64,000 bases of DNA from Isoetes taiwanensis (taxonomy: Eukaryota > Streptophyta > Lycopodiopsida > Isoetales > Isoetaceae): contig JAJEKV010000002.1 of NCBI GenBank assembly GCA_021234155.1, positions 8,224,811 to 8,288,810 of the forward strand, read 5' to 3'. The notes beneath the pieces were generated by a model that worked only from the letters and a program-made list of their open reading frames with translations, made no database searches and was not told where the DNA came from. Within the stretch, counting starts at the first letter, position 1. Each line of letters opens with the position of its first letter. The translations under genes were made by a program, and so were the position numbers. This document shows positions 44,420 to 56,778 of the stretch, piece by piece.

Positions 44420-45461
44420 GCTGATCAATGGCCTCCCCGAAGCTTAAAGAAATTCTTCACATCCCTAAATCGGAGGCCTTTACGAGGTTGCGCAGATGTT
44501 CCTTATCGATCCTCCCTCGAGTGCTCTGAGCCATTTCCTGGTTAAAGTTCTTCAAAAGTAGCCTTGTTGCTACTAATCGAAAGTGATCGTCCCCCGAGGT
44601 GGCCCTAGCTAAGTCAAGGCAATGGAGCGCTACGGACCTCTTGAAAGGATGATTGATTCGTGATGGCGATATCTTCGAAAAGCGCTCGGTGCCCGAGTGT
44701 TATGCGAGAAGTGCCATCATTCTTCCCCTCTTTGGATCAACTCTTGTGGAAGACTACCATTTGCTCCTGGTCAGGGTCGGAGATAGTAGCTGGCGTCGCA
44801 TCCTTTACCCGCGGCTCTCGCGAACCGCGTCCCTTCCTTTGAGCTTCCAATCAGAAGCGCCCACCGCCATAAGATCTTCTATGCCCTCCACATGCCGGTT
44901 GCATTGTCCGTTGATGTGCTACCGACCCCTTTCCCTCATGCTCCTCGCCTCGGCTGGAGCTTTGGGCCCCTCCCCGCTTCAGGCTGTGTTCGACCGCTAA
45001 ATTCCTCCTCCTCGAAATGATGGGTTCCCCGCCGTCGATAGATCTCCCTTATCTATTTTGGTAGGTCGCTATATCGGACATTGTCTCCCCGGCATAAGAG
45101 TGTCTCACTCCACTCCCTTGGAATCTCCTGGTATGAATGATCGACGAGGTCCTAGTGGCTTTTCCCATGCTTATCATGCCTAGAAGCTCGCCGGATTCAA
45201 GTCCCCGCTCCTCGGCGTTATGACAAGTTGAGGATGTCATTTGCTAGAATGTACTCCTCTCCGTCGATGACTATCGGGCGAAGGCGATATACCACCTGCG
45301 GCTCGAAGGCTCTTCTCGATGTCGCTGCCGCCGTGCCTTGACATGTACCTCTACATTCTTGTTGCCTCCCTCGCTCTCCCATTCTCGGGTTTTGCTCCCC
45401 CTAACCGCCAGAAGTCTTCGGCCGACCGGCGGGATCGGTGCCCCGACGCCGCACGTGCCAT
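44420..45461 (-). pseudogene. Second element ORF, unknown function (element C)
   Basis: The ATG at 45461 opens MARAASGHRSRRSAEDFWRL, an apparently frameshifted form of the B start (MARRRGTGPADREDYIKRL). Later pieces include ALHCLDLARATSGDDHFRLV near 44560-44630 and WRWALLIGS. It is basic and has no domain I recognise. A TATA-like box lies near 45575. Confidence 0.5.
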
Positions 45462-45571
45462 GGTATTCATATGCGAGGAATCTATATTGAGGATCTGGTC
45501 CCGAGTCTCTACGGGTATCAAGTGGAGCTAAGTCTAAGGGCTGAATGTAGGTTCTCCTACTTTGTTGATTG

Positions 45572-45580
45572 GACTTATAG
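45572..45580 (-). promoter_or_regulatory. Internal TATA-like box of the second ORF (element C)
   Basis: On the minus strand CTATAAGTC lies about 115 bp upstream of ATG 45461, aligned with CTTTATAAGTC in element B. Confidence 0.45.
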
Positions 45581-46756
45581 TGCATGAAGAGGGCAAGGGC
45601 CGCCCCGAGATGAAAGGTACCTATGCCTATTGTGTCTCAGAGTCATGTAATCGGGCATGGTCCTAGTCCTATCCCATAGTTGCTTGCCTTTGGATCCTCC
45701 CATCTCTCTAATCAAGGCTTGTGTGAGTGTCTCCAGAGAAAACCCAATTCCCTCCCCTAGGAGGTAGTCTAACTTCCCAAGGCAGGACCTCATTGGTCAT
45801 ATTGGCACATGATATCTGTGTAATATGGTGTTCTGGGACAGAGTTGCATGAAGATCAAACAAGTGGTCAAACACGAGAAGGCTTGGGTCAGCACAGGAGC
45901 TGATGGATATGGTTTGCGAAGATTGCACCATCTTTCAAAGTTGCTGGGCCATTGAGCAAAAGAAGGGTGCGTAAAATAGCTTGCAAGGATCGTTGAGAAG
46001 TCGGAAAAATCGCCTAAGTGGTCAGGAGCGCCCATGAGAGAAAAATGACAAATGAGGCCCTTTTATAGACTATGGTTGACCCGGATTCGTGCAAAAGGTA
46101 CCTACATAGGAAGGCCTTGGTTCTATGGCTATGGGTGTCCAAATGAGCTACCATGAAGTGCAAATCTAAGCAAAAATGTAGCAAGAAACCCTACATGGCG
46201 CTTGTTTGGTTGAATTTGGCTAATTTGGGTTGAAAAATGGGCTGACCCGGTGAATTCGCATATGGCCTCCCGCAATCCAACGCAGACAAGCCTGGGCCTC
46301 ACCCCGGTTGGCCTATTTTGGAGCCAATTTTGGTCAAATTTGAGAGTTTGAAGATGCTAACATGGCTAATTGGATCAATTCTAACCTAACTAGCAACTTA
46401 TTTTGAACAAAAACGACATCTAAAAGCATACTTTACATCTCGGTGAATCACAAACGCCAACCCAAGCCGGGACGCAGAGGCCATTGGCGCGGTCTCACCC
46501 GGTTGCCCCGATTTTTTGCTTTTTGGATGATTTTTTGCCAAAATTTTCGTTGTAGCCATGATTTCTAGGGTATTCCTAAGCATGTTATAAAGAATTCTAC
46601 TACAATTGGGTTTAATTTCTTAGATTTCAAGCATCTAACATTTTTCTACTTACGAGGAAAATAACTTTTTATATTAATAAGAAAACACAATTACATGAAA
46701 ATTTTTAATCCTCTAACAAAATTTACAAAATTAGGGCCTCTAGGGCCTCCTCACCG

Positions 46757-47770
46757 CTAATCCTCCGCTAAGTGAATGTCCTTGGGCATAAGGGTGACTC
46801 TCTTAGCATGGATGGCGCAGAGATTCCCTTCTTCAAAGAGCTGCACCAGCTCTGCTTCAGCGGCCTCTTGCAGGGCCCGGGTCATTAGAGGGGTGACCCT
46901 ATAATCGGTCCGGAACTCCTGCATGATTTCTCTAAGGAGACGCTCGAAGGCGCCTTCCTTATGAGGAGATTTGTGCACATTTGAAGTGCTTGATCTCCCT
47001 AAACACCCGGCATGGACTATTCGCCCATGGTGAACCCTTTTGGGTTTTCGGTCTAGGTGGGGGTGGCTTAGGCTGATTCTTCTTCGCCTGCCGCCCTCGA
47101 CCCTCTTGCACTTCCCGACGGCAAGACCATTCGTTGTACCTCGTCCAACCACCTGAGGTAACTCCCTTGTACCATTTTGGCGATGAATCTCACCCATCCC
47201 CGCCTGAGCACGAATTCCTCGCCTCCCACCTTCGCTTGATCACCTTCTAAGTGGGTTCTACCAATTTAGGGTAAGGTGGTTCTGCCTGGGCTCCAGCAGT
47301 TTCTTCGAATTCCTTCCTTTTATTGAGTGTGACATCGATGGATTGGCGGTTCGAAAGCGGATCTCGGCTGGCTTCAGCCACATGTTCTTCCTTAGTAGCC
47401 TTTTCCTCCCACACTTCCAGAACTTTGTTCTTCTTTAGGCCGAGGTCTGGCTTCTTTGATGGTCATTGCCGTCACGCACCTGGCTTCTTCGCTAACCTCA
47501 AGCCTCGATCTTCAGGAGTCCGCCGAGGGCCCAAAATGGCGGGACTCGGCCCGGTTCTCAGGGTGCCCACCGATGAAGAGCTGCACGGGCTAGGTCGTCC
47601 TCTTGGCGTCATGATAGGTGTCACACCATTCACCGCTTTGGGGAAGTTCCTCCTCTCCCGGCTTCGGGGCTGGCTCAGAACCTTTCTTGACATGTCGTTC
47701 CCCCACTGCGCTGCGCCATGGAGGGGGGGGGCCAAGTATACTTCCTCACTGTTTGTTTGGTTCGAGCCAT
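46757..47770 (-). pseudogene. Histone H3-like gene (element C), few frameshifts in the fold
   Basis: The ATG at 47770 opens MARTKQTVRKYTW: tail residues Ala1, Arg2, Thr3, Lys4, Gln5, Thr6, Arg8 and Lys9 match H3. The frame breaks after about 32 codons. The linker is Arg/Lys/Glu/Pro-rich. The histone fold runs from about 47005 to 46757: [12 protein letters not shown], then after one frameshift [19 protein letters not shown], then [18 protein letters not shown] and [20 protein letters not shown] before the stop. By hand count 41 of 62 core positions match canonical H3, more than in element A (33), and A and C match each other at 36. Loop 1 has canonical H3 length. Confidence 0.88.
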
Positions 47771-47859
47771 ATCTTACGGTTCAAGAAATGGGTGACGTAA
47801 GGGGCTGATCAAGAGAGAGAGATGGTGGTGGAATGGTTGGAGAGAGAATGAGATGTCGA

Positions 47860-47868
47860 TATTTAAAA
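47860..47868 (-). promoter_or_regulatory. Internal TATA-like box of the H3-like gene (element C)
   Basis: On the minus strand TTTAAATAT lies about 90 bp upstream of ATG 47770, followed by the same CGACATCTCATTCTCTC leader as in element B. Confidence 0.55.
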
Positions 47869-48331
47869 AAGGAGGGTCCCTAGGAATATTCTTCCCACCA
47901 TAATTACCCCTATTTATTAGCCTCCCTTATTAATTATCCAATATTTAGTAATTATTTAATTATTAAGGTGTGTATTATTCCTATATTAATTCAGTATTTA
48001 TACTTAAAAATTTTCGAATTTCCTAATGGTTTGATGTGCTAATTATGGGTTCAAGGCTTTTTTTCACTCGGGTCCTCCGATTGGCATGATTCTTCTACCC
48101 ATTTTATGTGAAATTTGATGCATACATAATTTCCACCAATTTACTAGAGGATGAATTCGACTCATTCATTTCTTCGTCTAACACTTAAGCTAATTTCGAC
48201 CCACTACCTAAGAGAAAAATTTTTCCCTTATTTTTAGAGGTTCGATGGTGGAAATTTTATTTCACACCCCTATAAGCTTGTTAGACTACTTTCAAGGTTA
48301 TGGTCGATTGCTAGTTCTGGTCAACCAAGAA

Positions 48332-48346
48332 CATTGCTCGATACCA
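48332..48346 (-). other. Primer binding site (element C)
   Basis: On the minus strand TGGTATCGAGCAATG starts one base after the 5' LTR end. The match to the initiator-Met tRNA primer site has a small change, as in A. Confidence 0.85.
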
Positions 48347-48347
48347 T

Positions 48348-49974
48348 TGTGACGCCTCCTGCAAACATACGGGCGCCGGGCGTATACTTTAAGTAATCCC
48401 CCATCCGGCTCATCAGCCGCCAAAGCCCTTTGTCTACCCGCACTCTAAGGTGATCCTAGTGCTGGGGGGGATAATGGCGGTGTCTTGGCGCCCCCCTTCC
48501 CCATGGGCTCCTATAACAGCCAAGCGATAAACATGTCGAATCTAGCATCAACAATACAAATACTACCTCGGTGGGTAGTCCATCCCATATCCACAAGTGC
48601 AAAGAACATAATCACATACCATAAAACATGAGAGCTCCTACCGTGGCTCCAACACATAAGGAGGTCGAATCGAATGGATAGGCCCCAAGATAGAGCGTGA
48701 CCAAATCATAACAATGGCGGGCCGGCATACGACAATGGCTAGGGTTGACCACTCCATCCGCCCCTCCTGTGCATTTGGTTTGCATGGGCCAGACTGCTGC
48801 ATGACTCTAACCTTCCTGATACGCAATCCCATGGCATCACCCATCAGGACTACTCCGGTGTTGCATCTCCCCGTCCGGGACGAGGTAGGAAGGGTTGCAT
48901 CTCCCCGTCACTGGGTCTAGAGGCTCCACGGACGGCTGAAAGAATCGTGGCGACACACCCATTCGCACCAACCCGAACCCCCAAAACAAGAGCCAAGCTG
49001 ACACTTGCAACTCTTGAGAGGCGTGGCGACACCATTGCCCCGGTGAGGTGCCTCGGACCCATGCTCGCCCCACACGCAAGTGGCCGACCATAAGCCCTGC
49101 CCACTGGGGATCCCCCCAAGCCCCCACTCGGCAGGATCCACCTCCATCTTGCCTCTAGCCCCGTTGTGTGGTGCTGAGTCACATCATAGCTTCCATAGCC
49201 CGGTGGGTTCCTATGCACAGGCCGCATCTAATAGGAACTAAGGGATCTCTAGGAGCATACTACATATGGCTCTATAGGTCTCTACCCTCCTTCCCAATAC
49301 AAGAGGAGCACATGATCAACCAATATCACATACATCACATCATGATCAATATCAATATCATATGAACATCTTAACCTAACATACATAGCTAACTAACAGT
49401 TAGGGTTCCTTGGTTAGGGTTCAAGATGTTCAACAAAGGATCTAGGGTGGCTCTACTCTAGACACGAATCACTAACCCCTGTGGAGTGCTAACTTCCAGA
49501 TGGACTAACATGAACCCTACTCAACCTACCTCCTCCAGAAGTGCTTCCTCCCATCCCTGGCGTCTCCATGCTCCTAGACGTGGTTCGAAAGCTTGCTCCC
49601 TCACGATCATACACACCTTCCAGGCCGCCGCCTCAGGCTAGACTATGACGAATGCTCGGCGGGTTTCCGGGCACGTGGATGAGAGCCCGGTGCTAGGTCG
49701 GGAAAAAGGGTCTAGGGTTAGGGTTAGGGCTTAAATAGGTGTGGGTCCACGGGATGCCACGGGCACCACTAAGATAAGGCCGCAAGCGGGCTGCCCCCAA
49801 TAGGATAAGGCCATGTGGAAATGGGCCCATCCTAAGGTTATCTAAGTTAACAATTAACTTAGATGTGCACCCCTTGCCACTTATCCGGGCATACAAGGCT
49901 ACCTAGGTAGACTTGTATGGTGACGGTAGTCCAGAATATACGTATTTATGGCGTATATCCCTTGGAACGCCACA
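48348..49974 (-). repeat. Element C 5' LTR
   Basis: The LTR is 1627 bp with TGTGACGCC on the left and GGAACGCCACA on the right on the plus strand. On the minus strand CTATTTAAGC (49729-49738) is a TATA-like box, followed by three CCCTAA-type repeats (49713-49730), similar to the telobox next to the TATA box in the LTR at 60997. Confidence 0.9.
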
Positions 49975-51300
49975 CTTGCACATCTTCTACCTCTGCCCGG
50001 GTCAATTTGCTGCTGCTCGAGAATGCCACCAACAGTTTGGCAAATACCGAATCGACCATGATCGTCCGGTAATTGGCCGGACGAAGTCGGGTCACCCACC
50101 TTGAATGGGGACAACCCCCGCTTGTGGTCCATTGTCTGGGAAACCTTCCCCGCAATGCTCGCTGAACAGGGTAGTGAGGACGGCACTGGGGCCCTCCTCG
50201 CCCATTTGAGTAACTCGCCTCAGATACCATCGAGGTCACCACCTTTCCCATTAGCCACCGCTGTGTGCCCTCCGCAACATCCTCCTCCATGAACCAATGG
50301 GGCCATCCTGGGGGTATGGGCGCATCTGCCCCTCGTGGGTCATAGAGTGCCGTAGTACTGTGTTCCCACCGCCGTGTGATGTCCCCTCGTAGGGTGGGGC
50401 TGGCGGCACCGCTAGCCAAAGGTTCGAGGGACGAGGTCCAAAGAGGCCAACATCTCTCCGGATACCCTCGGCAAGGTACCGCGGCTTTGTCTCCTTCTGC
50501 GATGGGCGGGTGTCGCGGTGGTGGCCTCGCAAGCGTACTGGATCCGTATCGTGACTGAAGCCGGCGCTATGCTTTACACTCCGCATCAAACCACCGTTAC
50601 CGGAATTGTTAAGCGTGCCTCGAAGGGCGGCGCTGGGGAGGGGGGAGGGGGTTCCGCCAGCATCATCCGCCCGCCGCATCCCGTAATAGCTCAATCAACC
50701 GGGTTCGCCTCGGCGCTTCTAGTGTGGGGTCCGCAGAATTGCCGGGCGTGGCATCCATGAGCATCTCAGCAGTCCTCTGCTGCCATAATCCGGCCGAATC
50801 GAGGGATGGCGAGGGCCGGCATAGTGGGGGTTCCCCGGCTTGCAAACCATGTCCAAATAAAGGGAGGGTGATCTCGAGTCCACCTCCTCATCCCCATCAT
50901 CGCGCCCACCAAAACGATTGATGAGATGCATATCTTTGCGCAACCACAGCACATAGTCCACCACACTAGACCCTCCCCGGCCCCCGATTGTCCCGGCTCC
51001 CAGCACTTATGCAGAAGCGGGCCACTATGACAGCCATTGCAAATTATCAAGTCAAAAATACCGCATAGCAGGAGCAACTGTCTGCCAAAGCGAGTGACCT
51101 GGCTATCATCCGATCCTCGTGGCTAGGTTGCCTCTGGGACGTATAGCGCAACAACATCGCCGGGCCAGGTCAAGTCTCATGGGCTGTCTACTCCCGTCCG
51201 TGCATTGAAATCCCAAGAAGGATGACCCTACCCAACTGCTTGTGCTTTGCAGTATGTCATCATATAGATCGACATAAGGGTCCATCCTATCCGCATCGGC
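49975..51300 (-). pseudogene. LINE endonuclease and start of reverse transcriptase
   Basis: On the minus strand the apurinic-type endonuclease begins near 51260 with VILLG then DFNARTGVD (51186-51214). It continues with LLLCGIFDLIICNG, SVVDYVLWLRKDMHLINRF (about 50900-50960) and a SDH-like end, SLYLDM. The RT starts with GDPTS..NYRTIMVDSVFAKLL near 50030-50110. The order is that of a non-LTR retrotransposon, and the wording resembles endonuclease-RT proteins known from plants. It is frameshifted and interrupted by element C at 49974. Confidence 0.75.
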
Positions 51301-51507
51301 GTAAAGACATAGAAGATGAAAACTTCCTATCTATATGATATAAGCCAATTGAAGTAGAGTGAAAGTTTGGACATTATAGTATCCGTTATACAACTAAGGC
51401 AAGGCAAGGATGCCAAAGGTCATCGAAGAACCTCCTCTCTCTTTTGCATAGGTGAAACCTTGTTTTCCCTATGGCTTCCTTGGACATTTGCCCCTCGCTT
51501 TGATGTT

Positions 51508-51508
<1 letters not shown>

Positions 51509-51538
<30 letters not shown>
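51509..51538 (+). repeat. T30 homopolymer followed by G-rich run
   Basis: Thirty T are followed by GGGGAGGGAGGGAGG. It lies about 200 bp 5' of the LINE endonuclease on the LINE strand, so it is not the LINE's own tail. It could be the poly(A) tail of a short minus-strand retroelement or a simple repeat. Confidence 0.85.
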
Positions 51539-51539
<1 letters not shown>

Positions 51540-51540
51540 G

Positions 51541-54500
51541 GGAGGGAGGGAGGTTGCTTCTTTTGTTTTCCTTGGATATTTTTTTCTAGAATCTTGCACT
51601 CTTATGCGGCATTATTGGTTCAAAATTTCATAATTTCATGATGCATATATAATTACTTATGATGTAATTATCTTTTTGCATCGGCTCTATTGTCGCTCAT
51701 CTTTGTGCATCTTTTGTGTTCAAGCAGTATGGAGACTCTGAAATGGCGCTTCAACTTTGTCATGTTATCCGAAAGGCCGAAATTATCCTAGGAACCAAGT
51801 TACATAGTTAGTTTTGTTAAAAAAAGGAATACGAATGCCCTACAAAGCAGCATTCTCCACATGCAATTTATTACGATTGTGTTGAACTTGAGCTCTTTTG
51901 ATGCTTCTTGGCCAAGGGGTGGTCTTCTACTCATGAAACTTTATCCACATGTAACAACAACGTTCTGAGTCCATTGGCAGAGCCAATTCTCAGTTCGAAG
52001 TGGGGAAGTTGCTCGTGCATCGCCAGGGCCTTCAAAAGAGGACTTATGGCACAAGCCACTGCTTCTGAGGGGTTTTAAGGAGTCGTCTTTTGGTGTTAAG
52101 TGTGGTCCAATCTGACTAGGATATAGCCTCCAAAACATAAACCCTATGAATTGGTAGGTTCTTGAAGGATCTATGTTTTGGAGGCAGACTTTTAGTCGTT
52201 TGCAATGAGCACCTACCTACCTTGGTATCCGTATAGTGAATACTCTGAAAACTTGGAATGGTGAGAGAAGAATAGCAGAGGATGATTGGAATTTAATTTC
52301 AGAATTTTTAGATGCTCCTATGTCTTACTGTAGATTTTAAAACAGACAGACTTGAAATTGACAATTTTCAACTAGTGTATCAAAACTTTTGACAGTTTTA
52401 GGACATCAAACATGGCTAATCTATAACTTGAAATAGAAAAAACCTAAAATTAAGAAATTTGAACTGAGGCAATATGAGGAGGAAGAAATGCATGTGACAA
52501 AATTTCAAGAATTTCAGACGAAATTTTGGCTCTATGCATTTTTAAAAAGGTAGACTGAAAGAGGGAATTTTAATGATTGTTTACAGTTTTGAGGTAGCCA
52601 ACTTTGCAAAATCATAATTTGGGATTTTGGGATGCTAAAAGCATGAAAATATCTTCAATGAAAGGTAGATAATGGAGGATGGATGGGAATTAACATGAGG
52701 ACTTTTGGACGAGGCATTGGCTTATTCTAAATTTTTTTATATGCAAACTTCGAAAAGAGAAATTTCAATGATTCTAACATGGATTTGATCCAAGAACAAA
52801 GTTCTTGCAATCAAATCATCCTCAAGTGATTGAAATGGAAAGAGTTCATATTAATGCACAATTTGAAAATGCATATGACACAAACCATTATATCCAACAC
52901 TTTGAATGTAAAACTCGAAGCCAAGTCGTGATTCAAAGAAAGGCGGGGTCGAGGTGAAGGCCAAGATTGGGTCCAAGTGTGGTTTCAACATTGGGAGAGA
53001 AGGAAAAAGAAGAAGAATGTTAGATATAAAAGACATAATAGAAGCCAGATGATATAAACATGGAGAATGCATAATTAAAAAAAGGTGGAGTTTAAAAGGT
53101 ATAATTCCGAATGAGCATCCCAAGGCTCTCCTACAAACATACAAGACGAGGCTATGCCAATGCAAATCAAAATTGATCTAATATAATATCCATTCCACAA
53201 AAACTCGATGTAGTGCACATGTCGGCGAAAAGACCCAATGTACTGCGTATGCAGATAAAGCCTGCATAGTGCTATGAGTCTAACTGTAGAAAACCAAGAT
53301 TCATTACTGTATAGTAATATGAGTGCAACTATAGAGGCATGAATGAATTGAATAAAAGATGGAGCACCACAAGAGTTAGAAATTTTCAACATTGACAAAC
53401 CAAAACGTTTGGAGTAGTTAGTGGAAAATAAGACCACACAAGCTGTACATTAGAAAATAAAAATTCCTGTTAGAAAAATACCACAAGAACACCAGAATCA
53501 CAAACTCAAAGCTGAGGGTTGAGAAACGGTAGGGGATCATGGCAAAAGGGCTCAGTGAAAGAAAAGGTTTTAATGCAAAACTTCCATCGTTAAGGAGGCC
53601 ATGAGTACTAGGACAACAAAGGAAATGCTTTAAGGCTCAAGTATGAAGCAAAATGTCCAACAGAAACAAAACAAGATACCAAAATGTAAACCGATACTAG
53701 ACAAATCCACTTGCAAAAAGTGACAACCCAATATACATGTATATATGGAAAATTGGTGTAGAAACAAACTTGAGATAGAGCCAATGACCGTAAACTTATA
53801 GAAAAATATGTAAAAGATGCATGCAATGCAACATGTGAAAAAACCAAATATAGATCACCAAATATAGATCACCAGAGAGAAGCAATATTAGACCCATAAT
53901 ACAGGAAATAAAGAAGTAGGCGAGCAACAAATTAAGAAAATATTCGATGAAGCTCATCAAAAGAAAAGAAGGCATGCTCCCCGCTGATACTCAAAACTCA
54001 ATGTCCATAAGGCACACCATATATGTCCACAAAGATAAAAAGTGAAGACAATTAATCCGTAATTGGCCATATACGTATTATATCGATATAGCTTCATAAA
54101 AATCACTCTCAGAAAAAATCAACGTAAGACAAGAAAAGAATTACGCATAATTATGCTATACGTGTATAAGCCAAGGTAAGGGACAAAGGTTGATCAAGGT
54201 CAAGATCAACTTCATACAGGGTGATAGCCATGAATTAAATAAACTTCGATCAAGTTCATGTTCCAACAAAAAACAATAGCTCAAAGTTGCAATTTACAAC
54301 CCATGTCAATAGCAACAAAATCTGTAATTACGGAAGAACATTAAGGACGAATCACCCGAATGACATAATGAACTCTCAACGTATTGTAACTTGAAGGCTA
54401 AGCATTCCTATAGCAAAAGGGAGCTCAAAAATCCATGTCCCGAATGAAATAAACAAACAATAAATTACCTTGTGCGCACCTTTGAGGTTCCCTAATAATG

Positions 54501-56778
54501 CGAAAAATCCCAGCATGTAAAGTGTTCTTGTTTCAAACATCCTCACGAAACCCACATAATATGTCTAGACAAAATTGAATAAGGAAAAATGGCACCTAAC
54601 CAAATTTCATGACATGATTAATAACAAATAACAATTGTAGGCAAACCATGGGTTTGAAAAGATGAATGTCCAGCAATAAATGAGGCCCCAAAGTCCCAAA
54701 AAACATTAAGTGGCCATCAAATCCAAAATTGACTTGGGAATTATACATTCTCCTAATGCAATTCAAATCCACTAGACCTTGGTGAGAGTCACACAAATTA
54801 GAATTACGAAGGAAGACAGTAGCATATGGTGGTCATTTAATTATCAAAACATGAAGCATTATTAGCAAATGATGTAGAAATATAAACGAGGTGAGTGGAC
54901 TAAGCACAACGAATAGAGAAACGAAGTATGAAAAAGTGGGGGTGGAGCAAGCCAAATCCAACAACACTTCAGAAATTATAACTCTACCAAGACCTTGGTG
55001 TCACCCAATAGTGAATTACGAATAGCATATGAAGGCCATTTATATTATCAAAACATGAATGTGCGTTATTAACAGATGAATAGGACACACGATTAACAGT
55101 TTCAACTGGGTTAATAAAAGGTGCAAGTTTAATACATATCTATATCTACTCTGAGGATAAGAAAATTATTGGACAAAAAGAATGTATAGTCTATGGTCAG
55201 CTGAAACTACTAGTTTTGGCCACCCTGCTCGGCAGATGTTTGGCGCTGAAAAGGCACTTATATGACCTAGTTGTTCCTACACTAAAACAATGCAATGATC
55301 CAAAACTGCAAATCGGCTGGTATTTGGGCCATAGTCGAAACCTACTGGCAGTCTAATCCTTATCTAGTACAAGATGGTAATGCGGCGGCGTTGCCGCCGC
55401 TATATTTCAACGAGTTTTTTGAAGTAGCTCAAATAGATCGATGGGTGGAACTTGGGATTTGAATGTTGTTAGTTATATGTTGAAGGAAATGATAAGGTGC
55501 CTTGACAGATTGGTTTTAGCTTAGTGCTCCTGCCTTAGTGAGAAGGAATTTCTAACATTTGCGTGAAATCTTGGAATAGTTCTAATTCTAATGCTCTTGC
55601 CTTAACGATAATGTTGTCTCCCATGAAGTGCAAATACAGGTATTTTTTATTATGAAGTGTGATTCAACATACACGCACTTTCCATAGTCAATACTTATTG
55701 CAATGTTGTATAGAAAGAAGAATATAAAATAAGGAGTGAATTTTATAAGATGTAGTAGAGAAATAAGGTGTTAAAAGCCATTTTATTTTATTTTATTTCG
55801 TTCTTTCTTCCCCCTTGTTTTTTCTTTTATTAACTAGGTTTACTTAGAATAGGACAACACAGAATACGATTTCTGCAGAAAGGGGAGTGGCTATGGCAGG
55901 ATTCCGGCCTTTCCCTGGTATCGTCTCGACTTTAGCAGCAACGGCCAGTCCTTCCTTTGATCACAACCTTCTTCTGATTTTGTTTTCCCAGGGTCGTTCT
56001 TCACAGAGGACAGTTTCTGCAAAAAATCCAAGGCTGTGGCATGGCCGAATCGACCCTTTCCTATCTCTATTTTGCTTTGTTTTACAGATTAAGCTTCAAG
56101 CAAGTGGCGGTTTCTGGTAGAGGAATAGCCGATTCTGGGTTCTAGACAAAGCTTGCATTAAATCGATTTTGGGGCAGGGAAAAATCAGGTGTTGTTTTAA
56201 GACCGATCTTTATGTTTTATCTTGCTGTTAATATTTTCTCTTAACCAATCTTTTAGTCAGGTTTCAATTCGGGAGGATGTAAACGGCTCCAAAGCTAGTT
56301 TCTTCCTTGTTTTAACAATTTAGGGCAGTAGCCATGGCGGATTTACAGAGCTTGATTTTTTTCAAACTTTCTTTCAAATAGAATCACCAAATATGCACGC
56401 TCATGAAGGGATCCAATCCTTTGAATTCAAACAGGAGCCGGTCATGCCATGGCATCCAATTCATCCAAACTCTTGGGAGATTGGCAAACAGCTCCTCTAT
56501 CTGCAGTCTTTTCCTTTCAAACCACCTGACTCAATCATGCGATTTTACATCCAAAATTGCATCTCCGAAAGCCAGAGGGTGGAATTGGATTTCCAGAGAT
56601 GCCTGCTGCCCCTGTTTTCAATATCCAGGCACTGGATTGAGCAGCACCGGATTGAGCAGCCTAGAGCCAAAATGGCAAATAAGAAATGCCAGTGATTTCG
56701 TAGCCAGAACTCTTTGCAAGCCAAGCTCCACCGGACCCTAAAGCCCCGTTTCTGCTTAGCTTAAAGAAATCTTGGCCC
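51541..56778. other. AT-rich intergenic DNA, no gene recognised
   Basis: Only short open frames occur, with no motif I can assign. A short direct duplication CCAAATATAGATCACC is at 53843-53871. A T-rich tract with TTTTATTTTATTTTATTTCG is at 55780-55800. A start near 55892 opens 77 codons without recognisable similarity. I cannot exclude introns of a gene reaching outside the window. Confidence 0.35.

Larger units (their letters stand above)
37052..49974 (-). mobile_element. Element C: Ty3/gypsy chromovirus with H3-like gene
   Basis: The element is 12.92 kb on the minus strand, with LTRs at 48348-49974 (5') and 37052-38614 (3'). Order of parts is the same as in element B. It lies in the same LINE position as B, which is expected for a duplicated unit. 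The H3 histone fold is better preserved here than in B; gag and pol are frameshifted throughout. Confidence 0.88.
35829..50430. repeat. Tandem segmental duplication, unit 2 (about 14.6 kb)
   Basis: This is the second copy of 21252-35828, with the same order: LTR E piece 35829-36440, LINE RT 36445-37051, element C 37052-49974, LINE RT 49975-50430. Only here does the LINE continue into its endonuclease part, so the right edge of unit 2 is the original LINE context and the copy at 35816 is the new join. Confidence 0.8.

Noticed and set aside
22540-49974. Elements B and C as two independent insertions
   Set aside because: They share flanking LINE and LTR E sequence on both sides in the same order, which points to duplication of one insertion.
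51509-51538. T30 tract as the poly(A) tail of the LINE
   Set aside because: The LINE is on the minus strand and its endonuclease lies at lower coordinates, so this tract is at its 5' side, not its 3' end.
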